DNA of 64,000 nucleotides from Massilia sp. Root418 (GTDB lineage Bacteria > Pseudomonadota > Gammaproteobacteria > Burkholderiales > Burkholderiaceae_D). The stretch's first letter is position 1. The number at the start of each line of letters is the position of its first letter. The stretch lies in assembly GCF_001425265.1 (NCBI RefSeq), contig NZ_LMEC01000020.1, positions 124,001 through 188,000 on the forward strand, in the 5' to 3' direction. Shown one piece after another: positions 50,600 through 58,619 of the stretch. The position numbers and the translations under genes are program-made. Under the pieces are notes generated by a model, which was given only the letters and a program-made list of their open reading frames with translations, did not search any database and was not told the origin of the DNA.

Positions 50600-52966
50600 T
50601 CAGAGTTGCGCAGTATAAGACAGCCCGAAGGTGCGGCGCGCGCCCCAGTACACCGTATCGCCATTCACCGTGCCCGGCACGAAGCTGGTCAGCGTGTGGT
50701 TCTTGTAGATCTTGTCGCCCACATTGTTCACATACGCGCTGAAGGTGTGCTTCCCGCCCGGCAGCGTGTAGGACAGGCGCGCATTGCCGATGCCGTAGCC
50801 ACCCTGGTTCAGCAGGCCGCGCGCATCGGTCTGCGGGTCCACGTAGTAGAACTGCTTGGTGGTGTAGCGCCAGTCGCCGCTGAGCACCAGCTTGCCGCTG
50901 GCCACCGGCAACTGGTAGTCGGCCTGCAGCAGCGCGGTGCCGTGCGGCGAACGGACAAACTCGTTGCCCGAGCGGTTGCCGCCGTTGTTCTGGATGTTGA
51001 ACTCGTCGAACTCGGTGCGCAGGATGCCGATGTTGGCGTTGATGTGCAGCTCGTCCACCGGCTGCAGCTCCAGCTCAAACTCGGCGCCGTTCACATGGGC
51101 CTTGCTCACGTTCTGCAGATAATTCACGCTCTGCGTCGGATCGCCGTTGTAGATGCCGGTGATATTGACCTGCACGTTCTTGTAGTTGTAGCGGAACAGG
51201 TTGGCGTTGAAATTGAGCTTGTTGTCCCACCATTCGGATTTCAGGCCCAGTTCAAAGGAATTCAGCGTTTCCGGCGCCACCGTGTTCAGCGCCCGCACGT
51301 CGGTGGCGCTGGTGTTGTAGCCGCCCGACTTGATGCCGTGCGCGGCCTTGAAGTAGGCGCGCGCGGTGGAACTGATCTTGTACTCGGGCGTGAAGTCCCA
51401 GGTCAGCGCGTGCCAGGTGGTCGATGGGGTCGACTCAAAGTTGTTGTTGGCGACCGCCGCGGCGCCGTAGTTGGCGCCGCTGACCGTATTCCACCAGTTG
51501 TCCACGCTGCCGAATTGCGGCGTGCCGGCCGCGGCCTGCCGGCGGCGCAGGTTCAGGTCCTTGGTTTCCGTGGTCCAGCGCAGCCCCAGGATGGCGCGCA
51601 GCTGTTCGCTGAACGTGGCCGTGGCGCTACCGAACACCGCGAAGCTGCGCGCCTCGTGGCTGTAGACCGTGCTGTTGTAGCCCACGGGCTGGGTGCTGCC
51701 CGCCAGCGCCGGTGCGGCGCCGTTCGGCAGGCGCGCCGAAGCTGAATCCGAGTCGATCTTCTCGTTGAAGTAAAACAGGCCCGCCACCCAACTCACCTTG
51801 TCCTCCTGCGGCGACGCCAGGCGCAGCTCCTGCGACCACTGGCGGCTCTTGGCCGCGCTGTGGCTGCGGCTGATCTCCAGCGGCGTATTGTCGCCATCGC
51901 CCAGGCTTTCGGTGCGGTAGTTTTCAAAGCCGGTGATGGAGTTGAGCGCGTACGGGCCGAGCTGGTATTCCAGCGCCAGTTGCCCGCCGCCCTGCTTCAC
52001 CGAGCTGTTGGCCGGCGCATTGGCGCTCACGTCGTCCGGATTGGTGCTGGGGATGTAGCCGTTGCGGTACACGCCGTTGGCGCCGTAACTGGCTACGGTA
52101 GTGATGGTGCCGTCGGTCTTGTAGTCGCGGTAGTGCACGTTCAGGTTGGCGCTCAGGTCCTTGCCGAGCAGCGCTTTCAGCTGGCCGCGCACGGCGCTGT
52201 CGCGCAGCGCGCCATCCTTGCGGCCGGTGAACAGGTTGTTGAAGCGGCCCTCGCCCTGGTCTTCGCTGTGGAAGGACAGGCGCCCTGCGAGCACGTCCTC
52301 CACCAAGCCGCCGCCCACGGCGCCTTCCACCAGCTTGTTGTCGTAGCGGCTGTAGTCGGCCTTCAGGTAGCCGCTGTTGCGGAAGCTGGGCTTTTTCGAA
52401 ATAACGTTGATGGCGCCCCCGGTCGTGTTCTTGCCCCACAAGGTCCCCTGCGGGCCGCGCAGCACTTCCACCCGGTCCAGGTCGAACAGCGGGAAGCCGG
52501 TGGCGGATGAATTGCTGATATAGACGTCGTCAAGGTAGAAGCCGACCGGATTGGGAAAGTCGATCTGCTGCTGGCCGGCGCCCACGCCGCGTATCCACCA
52601 GCGCGGACGGCCGTGCTGCTGCGTGCCGGCAGAGGCATTCGGCACGAAGTTCAAAATCTCGGAGGCGGAGCGGCCCACGCCGTCCGCCAGCAGCTCTTTA
52701 CCGCCAAGGACAGTGATGGAGCTGGGAACCGACTGCGCCTTCTCCTCGCGCTTCTGCGCGGTGACGGTGACGGTTTGCAGCGCGCCCAGGTCTCCCACCA
52801 CGTAAGGGACGCTGGCGGCAGCGGCGGCGGCTCCTTCGGCCTGCTCTTCCGCCTGCGCCAGACCGGCGAAGGCGCCGCCGCTCAGGGCGATGGCGAAAAC
52901 CGCCCGCAGTTCGCGGCTGATGGCGGTGCGTTTGAATCGGCTTGCTGGCGATTGCTGGGGATGCAT
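50600..52966 (-). CDS. TonB-dependent receptor for an organosulfur compound, Met/Cys-free
   Basis: 788 residues with signal peptide ('GGAFAGLAQAEE'), TonB-box-like 'LQTVTVTAQKREEKAQSVP', plug ('DRVEVLRGPQGTLWGKNTTG') and barrel ending 'RTFGLSYTAQL'. By eye it contains no Cys and no Met other than the initiator, extreme for its length and unlike the copper-locus receptor. Sulfur-starvation receptors for sulfate esters or sulfonates (SftP-like) are the best model. ATG at 52966 follows 'aaaggaag'. Its leader holds a hairpin and a sigma-54-like promoter. Confidence 0.9.
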   Translation of the reverse strand: MHPQQSPASRFKRTAISRELRAVFAIALSGGAFAGLAQAEEQAEGAAAAAASVPYVVGDLGALQTVTVTAQKREEKAQSVPSSITVLGGKELLADGVGRSASEILNFVPNASAGTQQHGRPRWWIRGVGAGQQQIDFPNPVGFYLDDVYISNSSATGFPLFDLDRVEVLRGPQGTLWGKNTTGGAINVISKKPSFRNSGYLKADYSRYDNKLVEGAVGGGLVEDVLAGRLSFHSEDQGEGRFNNLFTGRKDGALRDSAVRGQLKALLGKDLSANLNVHYRDYKTDGTITTVASYGANGVYRNGYIPSTNPDDVSANAPANSSVKQGGGQLALEYQLGPYALNSITGFENYRTESLGDGDNTPLEISRSHSAAKSRQWSQELRLASPQEDKVSWVAGLFYFNEKIDSDSASARLPNGAAPALAGSTQPVGYNSTVYSHEARSFAVFGSATATFSEQLRAILGLRWTTETKDLNLRRRQAAAGTPQFGSVDNWWNTVSGANYGAAAVANNNFESTPSTTWHALTWDFTPEYKISSTARAYFKAAHGIKSGGYNTSATDVRALNTVAPETLNSFELGLKSEWWDNKLNFNANLFRYNYKNVQVNITGIYNGDPTQSVNYLQNVSKAHVNGAEFELELQPVDELHINANIGILRTEFDEFNIQNNGGNRSGNEFVRSPHGTALLQADYQLPVASGKLVLSGDWRYTTKQFYYVDPQTDARGLLNQGGYGIGNARLSYTLPGGKHTFSAYVNNVGDKIYKNHTLTSFVPGTVNGDTVYWGARRTFGLSYTAQL

Positions 52967-52980
52967 GAGACTTCCTTTGT

Positions 52981-53006
52981 AATGAGTAAGGGGTAAGTTA
53001 CTCATT
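52981..53006. promoter_or_regulatory. Inverted repeat in the receptor leader
   Basis: AATGAGTAA / TTACTCATT perfect 9-bp arms, 8-nt loop, just upstream of the ribosome site at about 52973-52980. The predicted transcript starts within it, so operator function is as likely as an RNA hairpin. Confidence 0.5.
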
Positions 53007-53022
53007 GCAAGCGCCATGCCTG
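53006..53022 (-). promoter_or_regulatory. Sigma-54-like promoter of the TonB receptor
   Basis: Minus strand CAGGCATG-GCGC-TTGCA: GG and GC with a 10-bp gap, a perfect TTGCA -12 box and two mismatches in the -24 box. It lies about 40 bp before the start codon. Confidence 0.65.
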
Positions 53023-53034
53023 CCTGATACCGGG

Positions 53035-53065
53035 AAAGTAAGCCTTGTGGAATAAGGCTTACTTT
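53035..53065. terminator. Perfect 12-bp inverted repeat after the monooxygenase genes
   Basis: AAAGTAAGCCTT / AAGGCTTACTTT with a 7-nt loop, between the stop of the SsuD-like gene (53135) and the receptor promoter on the same strand. Probably ends the monooxygenase transcript; regulator binding cannot be excluded. Confidence 0.55.
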
Positions 53066-53134
53066 AAAATGGAAGAAGATGGTGATTTTTGAACACCCAG
53101 GCCGCGCATGCTGCCTGGGCGACACTGCTGCTTT

Positions 53135-54271
53135 TCAGCCCACAGCGCGCAGCGCTTGCGGCTGCGCATGGCCGCGCACCAGCGGCAGGACCTCTTCACC
53201 GACGCGGTAGGCTTCTTCCAGGTGCGGCGTGCTGGAAAGGATGAAGGCGTCGGCGCCCAGCTGCACCAGTTCGTCCAGCCGTTCCGCCACCTGCTGGTAG
53301 CTGCCGACGATGCCTTGCGTCTGCCCGCCGCGCAGCAGGTTGAAGCCGGACCACACGTTGGGTTCGATGATCAGGTCGCGGTAGCTGTTCAGCGTGGTGG
53401 GCAGGTTGGAACGCTGGCGCGCCGCGCCCACCGAGTCGCCCTGCGGAGCGAGGAACTGCTTCAGCGTTTCCGCGTCTACGCGCTCGAAGCCCTTGCGCAC
53501 CTCGTCCCAGGCCTCTTCCTCGGTGGCGCGTGCGACGATGTCGACCCGCACTGCGCACTTGATCTTGCGGCCCAGCAGGTCGGTCTTCTCTTTCACGCGA
53601 CTGAATTTCTCGCGCAGCGCGGCGAAAGGCTCCAGCCATGTCAGGTAGTAGTCCGCGTGCTTGGAGGCCGATACCAGTGCGGCGTCCGACGAGCCGGAGA
53701 AGTAGATTTCCGGGAATTCCTCTTTCGACAGCGGGTCGGGCAGGCCACCGTGTTCCAGCTGGTAGAACTTGCCCTGGTAGGAGAACGGGCCGCCATGCCA
53801 CACGCCGCGCACGATGTCGAGGAACTCGGTGGTGCGGCGGTAGCGGTCGTCGTGGCCGGCGGAATCGCCCCACCACAGCTGCGCCGGGCCGCCACCGCCG
53901 GTAATGACGTTGTACAGCGCACGGCCGCCCGTGGCGCGCTGCAGGCTGGCCGTCATGCGCGCAGCGGCAACCGGATTGAGGAAGCCGGGCTGGAACGGAA
54001 TCATGAAGCGGAACGTCTCGGTCTCTCGCGCCAGCAGCGCCGAGATGGCCCACGGTTCGTCGGTCATGGGGAAGGAAGGAATCAGGCCGCCGTGGAAGCC
54101 CGACACTTCGGCCGCGTGCGCGATCTCGGCAAGGTAGTCGATGTAGGTGTAGCCGCCCGCATGCTCGAGGTGGGCGTTGCCGGCCAGCGTGTCGCCACGG
54201 TACGGCGTGCGGCTGCGGTGCGAGCCTGGTTCGCCGTGGGTGGGAAGGCGCCAGAAGAAGTCAACAGTCAT
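53135..54271 (-). CDS. FMNH2-dependent alkanesulfonate monooxygenase (SsuD-like) 1
   Basis: 378 residues, bacterial luciferase-like TIM barrel of the SsuD group: 'DFFWRLPTHGEPG', 'GGYTYIDYLAEIAHAAEVSG', 'GGRALYNVITGGGG', 'GSYQQVAERLDELVQLGADA'. It should cleave the C-S bond of a sulfonate to sulfite and aldehyde, needing reduced FMN from a reductase not present in this window. One Cys. Cotranscribed with the second SsuD-like gene 26 bp upstream. ATG at 54271 has 'GGAG'. Confidence 0.88.
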   Translation of the reverse strand: MTVDFFWRLPTHGEPGSHRSRTPYRGDTLAGNAHLEHAGGYTYIDYLAEIAHAAEVSGFHGGLIPSFPMTDEPWAISALLARETETFRFMIPFQPGFLNPVAAARMTASLQRATGGRALYNVITGGGGPAQLWWGDSAGHDDRYRRTTEFLDIVRGVWHGGPFSYQGKFYQLEHGGLPDPLSKEEFPEIYFSGSSDAALVSASKHADYYLTWLEPFAALREKFSRVKEKTDLLGRKIKCAVRVDIVARATEEEAWDEVRKGFERVDAETLKQFLAPQGDSVGAARQRSNLPTTLNSYRDLIIEPNVWSGFNLLRGGQTQGIVGSYQQVAERLDELVQLGADAFILSSTPHLEEAYRVGEEVLPLVRGHAQPQALRAVG

Positions 54272-54297
54272 GGTGTGCTCCGGAATGGGAAATAGGG

Positions 54298-55350
54298 TTA
54301 GGCAGCGTGTGCGGCTTGTGTGGCCCCGCGCTGGACGGCGAGCCGCTCGCGCAGCGCCGGCAGGACGTTTTCGCCGAAGCGGTAGGCTTCTTCGAGGTGA
54401 GGCACGGCCGAAAGCAGGAAGCTGGACACGCCGGCGGCGGCATATTCGGCCAGGCCGTCCGTTACCTGCTCGAAGCTGCCCACCAGCACCGCGTCCGCCC
54501 CGGAAGCCGCGGCGGAGCCGGAGCCGGTGCCGCCGATCTGGCGCTGGTGGATTGCAGCGTCGCGCCGGGCCTCGGCTTCGGTTTCGCGGGCGAGCACGCT
54601 GACGCGCAAGCCGATCGCGACCTGGCGGCCGGCCGCTGCGGCCAGCGCGGCGAGGCGCGCGGCCTGTTCGCGCAGCACGTCGGGCGGCGCCGCGTCCAGC
54701 ACGTGCACGTCCGCCTGGCGTGCGGACAACGCAAGCGCTTCCTCGGTGGCGCCGGACAGATACACCCTGGGCACGGGATTGTTGGCCAGCGTGCCGCGGA
54801 AGCCGCCCTCGCCCACTTCGAAGAACCTGCCCTTGAAATTGAACGGCGCCGTGGTCAACACGCCGCGCGCCACCGTCAGGAATTCGTCGATGCGCGGCAG
54901 CACATCGGCGTCTTCCGCGTAGTCGGCATGGCGGCGGCGTTCCTCGGCGGCGCCGCCAGGGGCAATCTGCCAGGCCAGCCGGCCGCCCGTGAAACGCTGG
55001 AAGCTGGCCGCGTTCTTGGCGGCATAGACGGCCGAACCCCATGCGGCCTCGAACTCGGCCACCAGCTTGATGCGCCGCGTGCCGCGCGCCACGTAGCCCG
55101 CCACGATCCAGGCTTCTTCGCCCTGCAGGTCATGGCTGATGCGCACGCCGTCGAAGCCGGACAGCTCTGCCGCGCGGGCCACCTGGTGCAGATAGTCGTA
55201 ATAGTTGAAGCGCCTGCCGCGCGGGTCGGACACGCCGTCGCTGTATGGCGAACCTGACAGGGCGTCGCGTTCGCCGCGCCGCGCGCGGGCGGCTTCGCCG
55301 TAGCGGCCATCGCCGCCGGTGGGCAGTTGCCAGATGAATTCAATGGTCAT
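54298..55350 (-). CDS. FMNH2-dependent monooxygenase (SsuD-like) 2, Met/Cys-free
   Basis: 350 residues, a diverged paralog of its neighbour: 'EFIWQLPTGGDGRYG', 'NYYDYLHQVARAAELSGFDG', 'GGRLAWQIAPGG', 'GSFEQVTDGLAEYAAAGVSS'. It contains no Cys and only the initiator Met, another sulfur-sparing protein. First gene of the two-gene operon, 44 bp downstream of a sigma-54-type promoter. It may oxidise a different sulfonate or sulfone, or pair with the first enzyme. Confidence 0.87.
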   Translation of the reverse strand: MTIEFIWQLPTGGDGRYGEAARARRGERDALSGSPYSDGVSDPRGRRFNYYDYLHQVARAAELSGFDGVRISHDLQGEEAWIVAGYVARGTRRIKLVAEFEAAWGSAVYAAKNAASFQRFTGGRLAWQIAPGGAAEERRRHADYAEDADVLPRIDEFLTVARGVLTTAPFNFKGRFFEVGEGGFRGTLANNPVPRVYLSGATEEALALSARQADVHVLDAAPPDVLREQAARLAALAAAAGRQVAIGLRVSVLARETEAEARRDAAIHQRQIGGTGSGSAAASGADAVLVGSFEQVTDGLAEYAAAGVSSFLLSAVPHLEEAYRFGENVLPALRERLAVQRGATQAAHAA

Positions 55351-55393
55351 GTGTTCAGCTCCTCGTGAGTTGTGGTGTCAGCCACCTACTCAA

Positions 55394-55410
55394 CGCAGAA
55401 ACCGTGCCAT
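55394..55410 (-). promoter_or_regulatory. Sigma-54 promoter of the monooxygenase operon
   Basis: Minus strand ATGGCACG-GTTT-CTGCG: the -24 box matches apart from its first base, and the -12 box reads CTGC instead of TTGC. Located between the regulator stop (55491) and the monooxygenase start (55350). Confidence 0.75.
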
Positions 55411-55490
55411 GCCGGGGGCGCGCCCGGCGCTCCTTTCCCTGCTGCGCCGTCGACAGGCTGCTGATTGCGCAGCAGCCCATGCTGGCGAAA

Positions 55491-56696
55491 CTACAGCACG
55501 CCCGCCTTCTTCAGGTAGGTGCGCATGATGTTGCGGCTGATGTTGAGCCGCTTGGACGCGCGTACCTGGTTGCGCTCCGCGCTCTCGAACGCAGCCAGGG
55601 CAAGCTCCTGCTGCAGCGCTTCAAACTCGATGTTCTCTCCCGAAGCCAGCAATGCGCGCCAGGCGGTGTGGAAGCGCGCTGCCGCCGTATCGGGCACCGC
55701 TGCCGGCGCAGGCGCCGCACCCAGGGCACGGATGCCGGCGGCGGCGTAAGGCTGCGCCGGAGCAGCGCAGGCCGGCGGATAGTCCGGCCGCACCTCCGGG
55801 GCCGGCTCCTGGCGCGCCCAGCCCCGCAGGCTCAGGTCATGGGCCGTGACGGCGCCGTCGTGGCTGACCAGCAGCGCGCGGTGGATCACGTTCTCCAGTT
55901 CGCGGATATTGCCCGGCCACGGATAGTCCAGCAAGGCGCGCTCGGCGTCCGGCGTGATCGACACGTCCGCCAGATGCAGGCGGCGCGCGTAGATCTGCAG
56001 GAAGTGGCGGGTGAGCGGCATGATGTCGCCCGGCCGCTCGCGCAAGGGCCGCAACGGCAGCGAGATCACCTGCAAGCGGTAATACAGGTCCTCCCGGAAG
56101 CGCCCCGCCCGCACGGCTTCGGCCAGGTCCACATTGGTGGCGGCGATCAGGCGCACGTCGATCGGTATCGCCTTGCGCGCGCCCAGGCGCACCACTTCGC
56201 GTTCCTGCAGCACCCGCAGCAGCTTGACCTGCATCGGCAGCGGCAAGTCGCCTATCTCGTCCAGGAACAGGGTGCCCCCGCGCGCAGTCTCGAACCAGCC
56301 CGCCTTGGCCTGGTGGGCGCCGGTGAAGGCGCCGCGTTCGTAGCCGAACAATTCGCTCTCGATCAGCGTTTCCAGGAAGGCGCCGCAGTTCACGGCCACA
56401 AAGCTGGCGTCGCGCCGGCTGCTATGGGCGTGCACGTGGCGCGCTATCAGCTCCTTGCCGGTGCCGGTTTCCCCGGTGATCAGCACCGTCGCTTCGCTGG
56501 GCGCGATGCGCTCTATCAGCTGGTGCAGCTCGCGCGAACGCGGGTCGGCGAAGACGAAGGCCGTGGCGCGCACCAGCAAGCTCATTTTCTGGGCTTCCCG
56601 GAAGGCGACCAGCGGTTCGCCGTCGCTTTCCGCCCCCTTGGCAAAGTGGGCGCTGCGCGCGAATTCGGATGTGAAGTGGTTGGCTAGTAGTTCCAT
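55491..56696 (-). CDS. Sigma-54-dependent transcriptional activator (SfnR-like)
   Basis: 401 residues: a short N-terminus with no receiver, PAS or GAF domain, then the AAA+ activator core with Walker A 'GETGTGKE', the sigma-54 contact loop 'GAFTGA', Walker B 'LFLDEIGD', and a C-terminal Fis-type HTH ('[20 protein letters not shown]'). Lack of a sensor suggests control by its own expression, as described for SfnR of Pseudomonas. Adjacent sigma-54 promoters before the transport, receptor and monooxygenase units make it their likely activator. No good sigma-54 box before it. Confidence 0.9.
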   Translation of the reverse strand: MELLANHFTSEFARSAHFAKGAESDGEPLVAFREAQKMSLLVRATAFVFADPRSRELHQLIERIAPSEATVLITGETGTGKELIARHVHAHSSRRDASFVAVNCGAFLETLIESELFGYERGAFTGAHQAKAGWFETARGGTLFLDEIGDLPLPMQVKLLRVLQEREVVRLGARKAIPIDVRLIAATNVDLAEAVRAGRFREDLYYRLQVISLPLRPLRERPGDIMPLTRHFLQIYARRLHLADVSITPDAERALLDYPWPGNIRELENVIHRALLVSHDGAVTAHDLSLRGWARQEPAPEVRPDYPPACAAPAQPYAAAGIRALGAAPAPAAVPDTAAARFHTAWRALLASGENIEFEALQQELALAAFESAERNQVRASKRLNISRNIMRTYLKKAGVL

Positions 56697-56750
56697 GAAA
56701 CGACTATAGCGCGCTGCCTAAGCCTAGTGAACGAATAGTGCCACGCTTGC

Positions 56751-58619
56751 TTATCCGGTTTTCACATATCCGGCAGCGTCGGCCGCGGCGGTTTCCCGCT
56801 GCGCGGCGGCGTAGGCGCCATACAGCTTGGCGTAGGCGCCCCCCTGCGCGATCAGGCTGGCGTGGTCTCCCGTCTCGGCCAGTTCGCCGTTCCAGATCAC
56901 CGCGATCCGGTCCGCATCCCGTATGGTGGCCAGCCGGTGCGCGATGATGATGGCTGTGCGGCCCTGGCACAGCCGCCGCAGCGCGGCCTGGATGCGGCGC
57001 TCGGTATGCAGGTCAACCGCAGAAGTGGCTTCGTCCAGCACCAGCACGGCGGGATTGGCCAGATAGGCGCGCACCAGGCACACCAGCTGCCGCTGGCCGT
57101 GGCTGAGGAAGCCGCCCAGCGGCCCGACCTCGGTATGGTAGCCCCGGGGCAGGCGTTCGAGCACCTCGTCCGCACCGAGTTCGCGCACGGCGGCCACCAG
57201 TGCGCCGTCGCTGGCGTCCGGCGCGGCCAGCCGCAGGTTATCGAGCACGCTGCCCGAGAACAGCACGTTGTCCTGCAGGACCACGCCTATCACCTTGCGC
57301 AATTCCTGCTGGCGGTAGTGGCGCACGTCCACGCCGTCCACCAGCACCGCGCCGGACTGCACTTCGTACAGGCGCGCCAGCAGCTGCACCAGCGTGCTCT
57401 TGCCGTGCCCCGTGGGGCCGACGATGGCCAGCACCTGCCCGGCCGGGATATGCAGCTGCAGGGACCGGATGACCGGCCGGGCACCCGCAGGATCATAGGA
57501 AAAGCCGACGTTGGCGAATTCCACCTCGCCGCGGCGCGCAGGCTGCCGCGGCGCGGGCGGATCGGTGATTTCGGGCTCCGTGTCGAGCAGCAGGAAGATG
57601 CGCTGCGCCGATGCCGCACCGGACGAATAGCGCTCGAACAGGTCATTCAGCTCCTGCAGCGGGCCAAGGAACAGGTGCACGTAGAACAGGCTTTGCGCCA
57701 GCTGGCCCACCGTCATGCTGCCGTCGGCGATACCGAAGCCGCCCGCCACCAGCAAAAGGCCCATGCCCAGGGTGCTGAGCACCTGCGTAAGCGGCAGGAA
57801 CCAGCTGGAGCGGATATTGCCGCTCACCAGGGTCTGGTTGAAATGGCGCAGCAAGCCAAGGTAGCGCAGCGCATTGCTGTCCTCGCGCACCAGCTGCTTG
57901 ATCAGCCGCACGCCGGACACCGTCTCCACCAGGTGCGCCGTGAAGCGGGCGCGGGCCTCGGCCACGCGGGCCCAGTTCTGCTGCGAGATACGTTTGAACA
58001 GCCAGGTAAATCCCGCCAGCAGCGGCACCACGGCGGCCAGCGCGGCGAACAGGCGCGGCGAAATCAGCCACAGCGCCACGCCCGCCACCAGGCAGCGCAG
58101 CAGCGCCGACAGCAGCTCCGGCGGGCCCTGGATCAGCAGCGGCTCCAGCGCGTCGACGTCGCGGTCGGCGCGCGAGATGATGCGGCCGGCCTTGGTCTGG
58201 TCGAAATAGCGCACGCTGAGCGACTGCACGTGCGCGTACACCCGCACCCGCAGGGCGTTCAGGATATGGATGGCCGCCCCGCCCGCGAAATACTGGGACA
58301 GGCCGGACAACAGGAAGCGCAGCACCCAGCTCAAGGCCAGCCCGGCCGCCATCCAGGCCAGCAGCGTGGTATCAAGCATGACCCCGGCCACACTCCTGAT
58401 GAAACCGTGATCGATCACCTCCCGCAGGAACCAGGGACGCAGGAAGATCACGCCCACCAGCAGCACTTCCAGCGCGATGACGGCAGCAATGCGGGCGCGC
58501 ACCTGGCGCAGCAGCGGCAGCAGCCGCCAGAACATGCTGCGGTCGAGCGCCTTGCGCGCCAGGGCCTGTTCCAGTTCGATGTCGCTCAGGGCGGTCTGCC
58601 CGCGCAGGCTATTGGCCAT
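56751..58619 (-). CDS. ABC exporter half-transporter B
   Basis: 622 residues: six-helix ABC-B membrane domain ('RIISRADRDVDALEPLLIQG') and ATPase with Walker A 'GPTGHGKST', signature 'LSHGQRQLVCLVRAYL' (His in place of the second Gly) and Walker B 'VLVLDEATSAVD'. The ATG at 58619 has 'GGGAGG' upstream and overlaps the stop of the partner gene, so the two should form a heterodimeric multidrug or lipid exporter. Confidence 0.92.
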   Translation of the reverse strand: MANSLRGQTALSDIELEQALARKALDRSMFWRLLPLLRQVRARIAAVIALEVLLVGVIFLRPWFLREVIDHGFIRSVAGVMLDTTLLAWMAAGLALSWVLRFLLSGLSQYFAGGAAIHILNALRVRVYAHVQSLSVRYFDQTKAGRIISRADRDVDALEPLLIQGPPELLSALLRCLVAGVALWLISPRLFAALAAVVPLLAGFTWLFKRISQQNWARVAEARARFTAHLVETVSGVRLIKQLVREDSNALRYLGLLRHFNQTLVSGNIRSSWFLPLTQVLSTLGMGLLLVAGGFGIADGSMTVGQLAQSLFYVHLFLGPLQELNDLFERYSSGAASAQRIFLLLDTEPEITDPPAPRQPARRGEVEFANVGFSYDPAGARPVIRSLQLHIPAGQVLAIVGPTGHGKSTLVQLLARLYEVQSGAVLVDGVDVRHYRQQELRKVIGVVLQDNVLFSGSVLDNLRLAAPDASDGALVAAVRELGADEVLERLPRGYHTEVGPLGGFLSHGQRQLVCLVRAYLANPAVLVLDEATSAVDLHTERRIQAALRRLCQGRTAIIIAHRLATIRDADRIAVIWNGELAETGDHASLIAQGGAYAKLYGAYAAAQRETAAADAAGYVKTG

